Shown here piece by piece: positions 1-9,369 of a stretch of 35,000 nucleotides of DNA. The DNA is from Halisarca cf. caerulea (taxonomy: Eukaryota > Porifera > Demospongiae > Chondrillida > Halisarcidae). The stretch covers positions 562,501-597,500 of the forward strand of contig CAUJGJ010000378.1 of the NCBI GenBank assembly GCA_963170055.1, written 5' to 3'. The position numbers were made by a program, and so were the translations under genes. Below the pieces are notes generated by a model, which was not told where the DNA came from, ran no database searches, and saw only the letters and a program-made list of their open reading frames with translations. The stretch's first letter is position 1. Each line of letters starts with the position of its first letter.

Positions 1-1
1 T

Positions 2-2251
2 ATTACTAAAACCGTCATTGGTCTAAATAATCGAAATAATGTCTATCACATTCCAGAGACAATCAGTGATAATGTGCGAAACAGAATAGAGCTGGAAGAG
101 ACAGGAACAGTAGGGGATCCTGAGTATGTCCAGTTGAGCAAGGATAATGTCTTTAATGTTATATGTTCAGTTGCCGAAGAACATTTCCAAGCAGTTCGTG
201 TTGAACCGGATTGGTATCTACGAATTGAAAAAGAACGACGTGTTAGAATGCTTGATAATCGCGGAGTGGAAAGTGATGAGCGGATAAAAGTTAGAGATAT
301 TCAGAATTTTGCCGAATTAACAAAGGAAATTAAGTATTGGGGAGAAAAAGGATATGAATTTCCATCTTATGACAAGAATACCAATACTTGGACAACTACA
401 GATAGCAATGGAGAACCATTTGGAGACAAAAGTATATACTATCGCTATGGTGACTTTGTGTATGAAGTAAAAGTACAAAGTGGTTTGAAAAAAATGGGAT
501 TAATACGAGATCTTAAACCGTTCCGCACAACTCTAAAAGGAGTCATTGTCAATGAAGATCCAAATGGAGCTGCAACAAAAAATACTGAACTGGATCTAAA
601 CCAATATAAATTTGGTGATACCTATGTTAAAATGAAGCCTCAAACAGACAACAATTTCTTCCCTGACACACATAAGTGGATGAGTGGTCAACACTCGGAG
701 ATAGGGACAACGAGAACCAATGCTATAAACGGTGCAACCACTATTTCCATGTTTACATGTGAAGCATTTCATGACTACAGAGTTCATGTTACCAATAAAC
801 TCAGTCTGGATTTAAGCACACATGTTCCAACATTTGACAGAAACATATTCTATAGAAGTCATCCAACATCATTAGGTGGTGATAGCACGGCCAGAGAACA
901 CGGAATGAGAAATGACTTCTATGAGGGTTATTCCAACCACTTCAATAGATTTAAGGTGGATAAAGCAAATGGGCGGCTTACATCACTAGTCAAGCAATGG
1001 ACAAATGCCGGTTTCAAAGATACAGTTAAGAACATCAAAATGCGTCCAACTTCTAGTACTTCTACTGAATCAACTAATATTGACAAAAAGACAAGATTAA
1101 CGGAAGCTTTTAAGGAAAGTGTTAAAATAGTGATGAGAACTCCTCACTCTATAGGTTCATCATTTATACAATCTACTGGGGAAACAATATATGGGCCACT
1201 ATTTGAGGGGCCTTATGATGCTAGAAAGGTACAGGAGCCACAGATAGAGTCAGTCAATAGTGAAGTTAATGAGTATCGTGAAACAGAAGATCGTAGTTTG
1301 CCACTAAAAATGTCACAGGCAATGCTGAGAGACCAGCTTTATGTCAGCAAGAAGATCTCACAAGCAGTGGAAGCACGAGAAGCTGCTAGTAGGAAACACT
1401 TTGAGATCAATGAAGATTCCATTGCAGTCAGAGGAAGGAAGGTCACTTATGAAATCTATGAGCCATCAAATCCTTCATCTCGTCGATATGTAGAAACTGA
1501 TTTAGATGAATCCAAAATGACTTCAAAACATCTAATGGATGAAATGCATGAACAAGCTCAAACTCTACAACAACAACAAGAAGAAGGAGCATCAGGGAGA
1601 ATCAATATAGGTCTGGGCATCTATGGGACAGTCTTGGGCATTAAGGGAGCAGTGGAATCATTCGAAAGGGGAGACGTCTTGCGAGGTTCCATCTACCTGT
1701 CTCAATCACTCCATGGAATTGGCGAATTGAGTGGATTAAATCAGAAGATATACAGGGCAGCAGGGAAAGCTGTGGGAAAGATTGCTAGCAAAGCAGTTGT
1801 CCGAGTTAGTGAGACAATCGGTCAAGTAGTTGGGGAAGATGCTGGTCAACTGATTGCTGGTGGGGAATCGGAGCTTCTCTCCAAAATTGGAGATGTTGGA
1901 GAAGCATTTAAAAACATACCGATAGTGGGGACAGCATTTGGTATTTACTACATATATGAGGACATTCAACGACACACTGTTATTGGTTATGTTGATGCTG
2001 GTCTTGACAGCCTGATTACAGTTCTGGGATTCCTGGGACCAGAAACTGAACCATTTGTAATTGCATTAACCATCATACGCTTATCAATAGACACCTTCTA
2101 CACTGACATCAAGAAGGAACTTGACTCCCTCCCTCCTGATGCTAGCATTGGACAAGAAGTACTGGCTGTTCTGAAAGGTATAGATGAAGCCATTTTTGAC
2201 ATAGGGGATACTATTACTGGAGGTATATTTTCAGCTTCTTTAAGATTGTAA
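2..2251 (+). CDS. Copy A, N-terminal part: central region and pore-like segment of C80/pore/RTX toxin-like protein (5' end outside window)
   Basis: The frame is open from base 2, so the true start lies upstream of the window; the GTG at 74 is internal, because residues before it align with copy D. Paralogue alignment puts the window edge just after the peptidase C80 domain. What is visible is a roughly 450-residue conserved region of unknown function (with WMSGQHSEIG and MFTCEAFHDYRVHVTNKL), a Q-rich coiled stretch near 1550-1590, and then a Gly/Ala-rich hydrophobic segment from about 1600 to 2225 resembling the TcdA/TcdB pore-forming domain (GLGIYGTVLGIKG; IPIVGTAFGIYYIYED; LITVLGFLG). The frame stops at 2249-2251 because the DNA near 2241 is one base shorter than in copies C and D. 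The homologous frame then continues into the next entry. No introns are needed to align it to D. Family assignment rests on motif recognition, not on a search. Confidence 0.75.
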   Translation: MTKTVIGLNNRNNVYHIPETISDNVRNRIELEETGTVGDPEYVQLSKDNVFNVICSVAEEHFQAVRVEPDWYLRIEKERRVRMLDNRGVESDERIKVRDIQNFAELTKEIKYWGEKGYEFPSYDKNTNTWTTTDSNGEPFGDKSIYYRYGDFVYEVKVQSGLKKMGLIRDLKPFRTTLKGVIVNEDPNGAATKNTELDLNQYKFGDTYVKMKPQTDNNFFPDTHKWMSGQHSEIGTTRTNAINGATTISMFTCEAFHDYRVHVTNKLSLDLSTHVPTFDRNIFYRSHPTSLGGDSTAREHGMRNDFYEGYSNHFNRFKVDKANGRLTSLVKQWTNAGFKDTVKNIKMRPTSSTSTESTNIDKKTRLTEAFKESVKIVMRTPHSIGSSFIQSTGETIYGPLFEGPYDARKVQEPQIESVNSEVNEYRETEDRSLPLKMSQAMLRDQLYVSKKISQAVEAREAASRKHFEINEDSIAVRGRKVTYEIYEPSNPSSRRYVETDLDESKMTSKHLMDEMHEQAQTLQQQQEEGASGRINIGLGIYGTVLGIKGAVESFERGDVLRGSIYLSQSLHGIGELSGLNQKIYRAAGKAVGKIASKAVVRVSETIGQVVGEDAGQLIAGGESELLSKIGDVGEAFKNIPIVGTAFGIYYIYEDIQRHTVIGYVDAGLDSLITVLGFLGPETEPFVIALTIIRLSIDTFYTDIKKELDSLPPDASIGQEVLAVLKGIDEAIFDIGDTITGGIFSASLRL

Positions 2252-2252
2252 A
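2241..2252 (+). other. Reading-frame break in copy A
   Basis: Around 2241 copy A reads cttctttaagattg where copies C and D have one extra base in the same place. This shifts the frame and gives TAA at 2249-2251. The flanking DNA is otherwise nearly identical to the paralogues, so this is a recent lesion or a sequencing error. Confidence 0.8.
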
Positions 2253-5200
2253 GTTAGAGGAGAGATATGAAGGAAATCAACAGTTTTTGAGTCGAATGGC
2301 AGATTATCATAATTACTTCAAAGTTACCATGTGCAGTGGAGATGCCTCTGCAATTAATTTTGCTGGGGCTGCGGACTCTTGGAATGGAGGAAATATCAAT
2401 TTTAAACTCTTAGAAGGAGGAAGAAGGGGACTTTTGACCATGGAGGGTACTCTTACCACTGGACAGGAAATGACACATTCTGAATATATCAATTTTGAAT
2501 TTCAAGTTAGTGACATCATTATGGGAATTGGTGAGTCCAACAAAGTCAACTACAAAAAGCAATCTGTTAAAGTGTTTTGGGTCATACCAGTTGATGAGAG
2601 GAATATTATATCAGGTTTGCAGGGTGACAGGTCCACACTACATGGTGAGTACTATGGAAATAGTGACAATAACAGCTTCTTTGCTGTTCAGAAATTGCCA
2701 AACAATATACAATATGGACTGACAGACTATCACTACATACTGAAGGGAAATGGAGGGAATGATTCCTTCTATCTTGGACCACAGCACGCATATGTTGAAG
2801 GAAATGAGGGAGCAGACACCTACTTTCTGGATGGTGATTCAACTCATGTTACCCTTAACAATTCTGACGCACAAGAGACAGACGACTTTATGATCATTCC
2901 CAAGAGATATTATGACCTTTCATTCTCATCATCTGGCAACGATGCTATCATTACAGTTGGATCCTCTTTCAAGGTTACTATTCAATCTTGGTTTAGTGAT
3001 TCAGCACATCAGCACTTGAACTTCAAAACATCAGATTTTGTATTGTTTAACATTGAAAGACAATCAAATCAGGCAGTAGGTGTCCCCTATGCTCTCACGG
3101 GAGCTGAAAACACTGAATTTGTAAGGCTCAACACTGGTCCTGGAGTTGGTAGGCAAGGTTATCCCACTGTCAAATATTTGGTTGGTTCAGATCACGACGA
3201 CTTTTTGTATGGATACAATAATAATGACGTGATTGAACCTGGTAAGGGGAGAGACTACATGTATGGGGGTAATGGATCAGACACCTACAACATTAAGAAT
3301 AAAGATGGAAATGATAAAATTCTTAATTCAGCTTCTGATGAAAAATTGGACATCATTGTCTTCCCAGGACTTGCTCGATCGATGAGAGTCAATAGATCCC
3401 CATCAAACAATGATCTCATAATCCAATCAGGAGCATATCAGTTGACAATAGAGAGTTGGTTTTTTGACTGGACATACCAGCATATCATATTGTATTCTCG
3501 TGACAATGTATACTTGGAAATTCGCCACAATCCTCACACTGGCAATGTGAGACTGGTTCCTACTTTGAAGGAGCTGACATCTCGCAATGTGAATGTTCGT
3601 CTTGGGTCTGGCAGAATCTTGAGTCAGGTTACATCAGTACTGGGAACAAATGGTGACAACCAGATCTGGGCAAATGATCTCGACAACTACATTGCAGGGG
3701 GAGGAGGTTACGATATCATGTCAGGATATAAAGGTGCAGATACCTATGTTGTGAAGGTCCCATCTGAGAATGGAGCCTTAGCATCAGGAACCCACTGCGT
3801 GATCGGCAACCATGCTAATGATGGCAAAACTGATCTTCTTTTATTTGATGCTAACTTTGATGACATTTTATTACACATAAATGCCGGAGGGACAAATTTG
3901 ACTGTCACAGACAGGTCATCTTCCAATATTAGTGTAGTTTTGGTGGGATGGTTCAGAGGACAGGAATATCAGCATCTTCTAGTTCGTTCTAAAGATGGTG
4001 TAGCCTTCACTCTTCCTTTAAACCTTACAAGTGTTCAATCTCCTTTAGCAGTAATGATTGACAAGTCTAAATCAGAGCACCCCACAACAATTGATCTGAC
4101 AGATGCGAAGTTTCAAAAAGTTGAACGTGTCATTGGCTCACCACATTCTGATGTCATTACAGGAAATCAAATGGACAACTACATTGATCCCAGAGAAGGT
4201 GGAGGTACCATGAGAGGCAACAATGGGAGTGATACTTATGTCTTAAAGACTGGCTATGGTCAATTGAATATTGAGAACATAGCAACTGACAATGTTTCTG
4301 ATACAGTCCTCTTTGGAGTAAACTACAGTCAAATTTCTGTCAATAGTAATACACAGTCTGTGACACTGCGGTACACAGATCCCTCTGATGCCACTAAGTC
4401 ATTTTCAGCAACACTGGTTGACTATGTAATCAATCCAAATGCACGACATCTCACCATCCTTTCAAGTGATGGCCTTACCTTTCTTATTTCTCCTGAGGAC
4501 AGGTTCACTCCAGTAATTATTATCATTAACAAAGCCAGTCAACATAGTACTCACAGGCAACTGCAGAACCTTCACCTCATTGATAATGCAATTTATGGAG
4601 AAGTGAGAACAGTTTATGGTCGCAAATCTGCATCTAACAACATCACTGGAAATGACAAGCCGAACACAATTGTAGGTGGAGATTTCAAGGATGTACTCAG
4701 GGGTAAAGGTGGGAATGATATCCTGAAAGGAGGAGCAGGAAGCAATACCCTCCTTGGAGGAGCAGGAAATGACACTTTATGTGGTGGAAATGGCAATGAC
4801 ATTCTGTATGGTGGAAGTGGTAATGACATCTTATCACCAGGAGCTGGCAACAACTTCATTCAAGGTGGACCTGGTGATGATATCATTATGTATCCAGGTG
4901 AACCAGTGAACGAAACTGGCATCTATGTGGATCTCAACAATGGCATCTGTCAACATCCTCATGGTCTCGATGAGATACACAATGTGGAGAACGTTTTTGG
5001 AACCCCATATGATGACACCATGATCAGCTCATCTATTGGTGATAATGTACTCAATGGAGAAGAAGGCAATGACAATTTCATTGCATTCGATGGCTATGAC
5101 ATACTTATTGGAGGAAATGGCTCTGATACGTACAACTTAGCTGAAGCCTCTGGTACAATAGTAATTATAAACAAAGCCGATGATAGATTACTTGACACTG

Positions 5201-5526
5201 TCAAATTACCTTTTGTCTATGCAAGGAAACTGCGCTTTGAAAGGCAAGCTGACAGCCTGATTGTCCGTGTTGTATCAGGTTTTTTTGCTAACCCCCAAGC
5301 TCATCGGTTTCCAGGATGCAATGATGCTGTACCTCGTGTCCTTAACCTGAGCCCACCGGTTGCCAATGTTTCTTTCTGTGAGAGTTACAGCCCACGTCTC
5401 CCTACAGTGATCCTTCAGAACTACTTTGCTGGAACTGCTCATCAACATCTAACTCTAGTTACAGCTGCCTGCAGTTTGAATCATTCATTTTTGGGCCAAC
5501 AGCCAATACGTGTCAGATGTAACTGA
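2252..5526 (+). CDS. Copy A, C-terminal part: RTX-repeat and five-module region, to the stop codon
   Basis: This is the second half of copy A, in the frame that is continuous with the pore segment in copies C and D; a first ATG in it is at 2296, but I do not believe it is an independent start. About 1080 residues are open to TGA at 5524-5526. It carries five repeats of a module made of a GxDTY turn (nucleotides 2809, 3274, 3733, 4225, 5119) followed by a W/Y-F...QHL strand (2989, 3457, 3949, 4420, 5420). Between the fourth and fifth units lies a block of RTX nonapeptides of the GGxGxDxLx type (about 4640-4885), which in bacteria form calcium-binding parallel beta-rolls. The C-terminus ends in RVRCN, as in C and D, after several cysteines that suggest extracellular folding. 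Bacterial RTX proteins are exported calcium-dependent adhesins, enzymes or toxins; the role here is inferred only. Confidence 0.75.
2809..5480 (+). repeat. Five-copy protein module in copy A (GxDTY to WF-QHL)
   Basis: GxDTY codons recur at 2809, 3274, 3733, 4225 and 5119, spaced 465, 459, 492 and 894 bases. Each is followed roughly 180-300 bases later by an aromatic-rich strand of the form (W/Y)(F/V)x5-6(Q/R)H(L/I), at 2989, 3457, 3949, 4420 and 5420. Spacing of about 155-165 residues points to an internally duplicated domain; the wider last interval is filled by the RTX nonapeptide block. Confidence 0.75.
4640..4885 (+). repeat. RTX (haemolysin-type) calcium-binding nonapeptide array, copy A
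   Basis: About seven to eight consecutive nonapeptides of the pattern G-G-x-G-x-(D/N)-x-(L/I)-x can be read, for example GGNGNDILYGGSGNDIL. This is the classical RTX beta-roll signature, in which the Gly/Asp turns bind calcium. The same array is present in C (18405-18625) and D (28845-29065). Confidence 0.88.
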
Positions 5527-5912
5527 CTGAAGATATTTAAGCCACAGAAGTCATTAATTTGCTTAACTTTCAACTGTTACAATTAAAGACATGCATTTTA
5601 GGCCAATTAAGCAATATTATGATGTATGAAAATATATTGAGGACATGCCTTGATTATGAACAATGTCATGTATTTGCTATAAGTACACAAACTCACTTCT
5701 TATAGCTAAATTTCAGATGGAACTGACTGGAGATATCTAGGCCACAGAAATCATTAAATATCATTTGTTTAACTTTCAACAGTTGAAGACATACATTTTA
5801 GGCCAAGGAATACTATATTATTATTCATAATTAATATGTAGGCATTTGACTCTACATTATGAACATATACTTATATTTCACAAACTCACTACTCATAGCT
5901 ATAGTTTGCATA
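5514..5912 (+). repeat. 200-bp tandem duplication covering the end of the copy A CDS and its 3' flank
   Basis: The segment beginning cagatgtaactgactgaag at 5514 recurs as cagatggaactgactggag at 5714, exactly 200 bases later. Similarity (gccacagaa, tttaactttcaac, attttaggccaa) runs through most of both units and resumes at the shared acaaactcact near their ends. The second unit therefore contains a non-coding copy of the last codons and stop. C and D have only one unit at this place. Confidence 0.7.
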
Positions 5913-6130
5913 ATATTTGGCAATAACATTATCATATGAAAACATCACCATATACTTGCAAAAGGAGATCACTTAGATTTGTATCCTTTGTGTATTTTGT
6001 GCAATGCCATATGTACATTGTATGTATGCATTTTGGCACATTTCCCCCCCTGGTTTAATCCTTGCTAAAGCAGGAAGCCTTTCGGATAAAACTACAACTG
6101 AAACTGCCAAAATGTCACACAAGTTCGATT
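5527..6130 (+). other. 3' flank of copy A, homologous to the flanks of C and D
   Basis: DNA after the stop matches the reverse complement of the sequence beyond the stops of C (to about 17350) and D (to about 27830). Shared stretches include atagctatagtttgcataat and a segment around 5950-5990 (cttgcaaaaggagatcactt). Similarity fades near 6130. This is a probable 3' UTR or the edge of the duplicated unit; I see no clear polyadenylation signal that all copies keep. Confidence 0.65.
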
Positions 6131-8055
6131 TATAGCAGTTGTCTGGAGTAATAAATTCTATCATGCATAATTATATTATAGTGTACATTTTCACGAGGAG
6201 TCACAGTCCAATACAATACACTGTAAAAACACTTGTGGAAATATAGAGAAAAAAAATGGATGTCTGACAGCAATGTATATATAATCAGTGACTCATTGAC
6301 TCAAAGGTACTGTAATCATTATTTCGAATACTACAGGAAAATGTAGATTCTCTAATCATTTAGCCTATATATGAGTGTACCTGGATCATTTTATCTCCTT
6401 GTCCAAGGAAGTCTTCTGCCCAAAGAAATGGAAATTTATAGAGAGATAGGTAGATAGATAGATAGATAGATAGATAGATTATTTGAATCAGGAATGCTGC
6501 ATCCACAAGAGTGAAGGAGTTTGTAAGCAAACTAATTCAGCTCTACTGGATATTTTCATGTAGATAAAACAAATGGGACAAAATCAGCAATTTTACAGCC
6601 ATGCAGACCAAACGAGAGATCAAGTCCTTGCAAGGCAGAACCTTGCTTTGCTCGGTAACTAAAAACATTGTCTATATATACAAGGAAATTCTGCACTAAT
6701 CATTTTGAATATGTATTTTCATTGTCATATACTACAGGAACCACTCCTGCTACCGTATATAGTACACAGTTTTCATTTCTGGAAACATAATAATAATATT
6801 GTTGTTCACAGTTACTGCTCTACTCAACAATACGCATGATGCAACAATGCACATGATATGACAACGCATATATACTTCGTGATCGACATAGCAAGCGAGC
6901 CTGCTGAAGGCGGACTTCCCTGCTCGTATGTAAACATACACACACAAACATACATAGACTGTTGGTCCACAAACTAGTAATTGGAGAACCACATGTACAT
7001 GCCCCTGTACTGACATAAGTTTGATATGCTGTACATGCATTACATTATATAATTGAGCTCTTGTTCTTGTTGCTAAAACTTGATAATTTTGTTCAAGAAC
7101 TAGATGAAATGTACCAACAAGGCTCAAGTCCTTATCATCTTCCATCGAAAAGCAGACTAGTATCCACACCCAGCAGCAAACAACCACCACCAAAGGCCCC
7201 ATGCAAGTCGTTGGGTATATTTAATGCATAACTATTTCTTATTTTACTTCTAAATTAGTTTGCTAATTGAATGAAGTATGATGTACAGTATAATTAAAAT
7301 TAGTTGTATACGAGTGCAGCTGTATAAAAAATTGTATGGGCACTAAATAGTAATGATATCCATGACAGATGCAAAGGTATGTTGTATTCATATTCCTATC
7401 CATAAATATATTCATTGATGTCTTGCATCTTCCACCCTTATAAGATGGGCCAATCTACCTACATACTCTAACATATAATAGTACTCTACCAGGGTGATCA
7501 CTTAGTGAACCCTTGTCTTGTACTTAAGTGGGGTGCAGGGCCTCCCCCCAGGTGCTTCACAGCCTAACCCGTTCAGAGTTCACAGTAGCTTCCCCTTGAC
7601 ATGAAGCTGCATACATAATCCCTACTTTGCACCTGGAGGTCAACACCTACCCCAAGTCCTATGAGCCCCAGGTCAAAATGTATTTGCAGAAAATACCTGT
7701 TAATATTACCTTTGATGTACATGTTACAAACACACATTTGCCACGTCTGTATCCATTAGCATACATTAATACCTACTATAAGTCTTAGTATTCCATGAGG
7801 ATATCTGCAGTAAAGCCGAAATAGGAGCCAATCTAGCCGCCATAGAATTCATTTGAATACCTGCCTTAATTCAGAGTTTAAACATGGTATATCCCTGATG
7901 CATGAATGTATTTGGGGAATTTGATGAAAAAACCTTATTCATGCCACTATGTAACCCTCCATGCAATTTTTAATTGCAACCACATGCAAGCTAACAGTGA
8001 ATTAACAGGCAAACCCAGGAAGCATGGCGTTGAACACCAAGTGAACCTAATACTA
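6131..8055. other. Intergenic DNA without a supported gene
   Basis: AT-rich sequence with a short GATA microsatellite (6445-6479). A GC-richer patch at about 7480-7680 stands out from its surroundings but has no convincing frame or RNA fold that I can recognise. A 150-codon open frame on the minus strand (6750-7202) lacks any family resemblance and is biased toward Val/Cys from TG/CA-rich DNA, so I treat it as chance. Confidence 0.5.
6445..6479. repeat. (GATA)n microsatellite
   Basis: About eight tandem tetranucleotide units of gata with one variant at the left end. Confidence 0.9.
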
Positions 8056-8229
8056 CAGTGGAACACTCTTAATCGCATACCCCTCGCATTGGGAAGAAAT
8101 ATTCCTATATCCATAATATTCTATTACATGCGATAAAATATATTGGCTTGTATGTAATGGGGATTAGAAACTATATTCTTATATCCACGGTATTCTTATA
8201 AGTGCTATGCTATTAAGAGTGTTTCACTG
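8056..8229. mobile_element. 174-bp MITE with CAGTG ends and TA target duplication (Tigger/pogo or Tc1-mariner type)
   Basis: The left end CAGTGGAACACTCTTAATCG and the inverted right end (reverse complement CAGTGAAACACTCTTAATAG) match over about 25 bases with two mismatches. TA dinucleotides flank both ends (8054-8055, 8230-8231), the duplication expected of the IS630/Tc1/mariner/pogo superfamily. There is no coding capacity, so it is a non-autonomous element. Confidence 0.75.
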
Positions 8230-8447
8230 TAATAAATGCATGGTTATAGGTGCTTCAGAAGTGAGAAAGCTGCTGACCATGAGGCTGCCTGGACACGTGT
8301 CAGTGAGATGGATATGTCACTGGTATTCTTCACTTGCATTGCCATACCTGCTGATGCGTGGCTGCCCCTGCTATGGAAGCTGTGTCTGTTAAAGTTTTGA
8401 CATAGTTAATTCCCTCATGCCCAAATTGATCTGCATGATTGAATTAA

Positions 8448-8621
8448 GAACCCAGCCAACTCAAACAAGTAGCAAAATACATGCATATGCTACAAAGCAG
8501 GGTACGCGGGCCCAAACTGAACAGCATGGGGGGAGAACCTAGCCAAATCAAATAAGTAGCAAATACATATGCTACAATGCAGGGCGGAGGACACAGGCCC
8601 AAATTTAGCGGCATCAAGGAG
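8448..8621. repeat. 87-bp tandem duplication (two units)
   Basis: Units at 8448-8534 and 8535-8621 both begin gaacc(c/t)agccaa and share aagtagcaaa, tacat..atgctacaa, gcaggg and ggcccaaa. They are diverged by several substitutions and small indels. No gene is evident. Confidence 0.65.
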
Positions 8622-8979
8622 CCAAGGGAATAGACTCCTGCGTGAAGCAAGAAACATATGGCAATGAAACATGCATACAAAAATGCAGATGAGGGCCAGA
8701 CACTATGATATTAAATAACACGTCTAAAAATGTATGATATTGACACCGATTAAGAGTGATTCAGATCATTCAAAATTCCAACCAAAACTCATACACTCTA
8801 ACACGTGGCTAACTGATACAATGACGTCATAAAATCATAACGAAAACAAATGCACACCTGATACTAACACTTTACTTAAATGACACATAACTACTAATGT
8901 TATCATGCACTACTGAACATTACAATTACCTAACGTTTAACACTACAAAATGCACACACAACACATCTAAAATGCAGAA

Positions 8980-9093
8980 ATGAACACATCTACACACACA
9001 CACATACACACACGCATACACCCATGCATACATGGCCATGCATACATGTCCATGCATACATGCCCATGCACATACACGTCCGCACACACACGT

Positions 9094-9172
<79 letters not shown>

Positions 9173-9200
9173 CACACACACGTACACACACGTACACACA
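8980..9200. repeat. CA-rich region with pure (CA)n core 9095-9170
   Basis: Imperfect CACA and catgcatac/catgtccatg stretches lead into an uninterrupted CA tract of about 76 bases. The long Cys/Val and His/Thr frames here are artefacts of the dinucleotide repeat. Confidence 0.95.
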
Positions 9201-9279
9201 CAAACTCAAAAAGGGGAGAAGGGTCTCCAGCCGTCAATGCTAGGAAAGAAGCATATAGCAAAGTTGATGAACAATAAAC

Positions 9280-9284
<5 letters not shown>

Positions 9285-9366
<82 letters not shown>
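9285..9366. repeat. (TA)n microsatellite abutting a transposon end
   Basis: About 80 bases of pure TA repeat end exactly where the Tc1/mariner-like element starts. TA repeats are preferred landing sites for elements that target TA. Confidence 0.95.

Positions 9367-9369
<3 letters not shown>

Noticed and set aside
4614..4859. Proline-rich antisense frame opposite the RTX array (also at 18437 and 28877)
   Set aside because: It is the mirror of the Gly/Asp-rich repeats; regular codons on the sense strand keep the antisense open.
2..5526. Bacterial contig or symbiont origin of the toxin-like genes
   Set aside because: The genes are interleaved with non-LTR retrotransposons, TA-flanked transposons, long microsatellites and GT-AG splice signals, with no operon-like neighbours or ribosome binding sites.
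6750..7202. 150-codon minus-strand open frame
   Set aside because: No recognisable motif, no paralogue, composition explained by TG/CA-rich DNA; no splice or promoter support.
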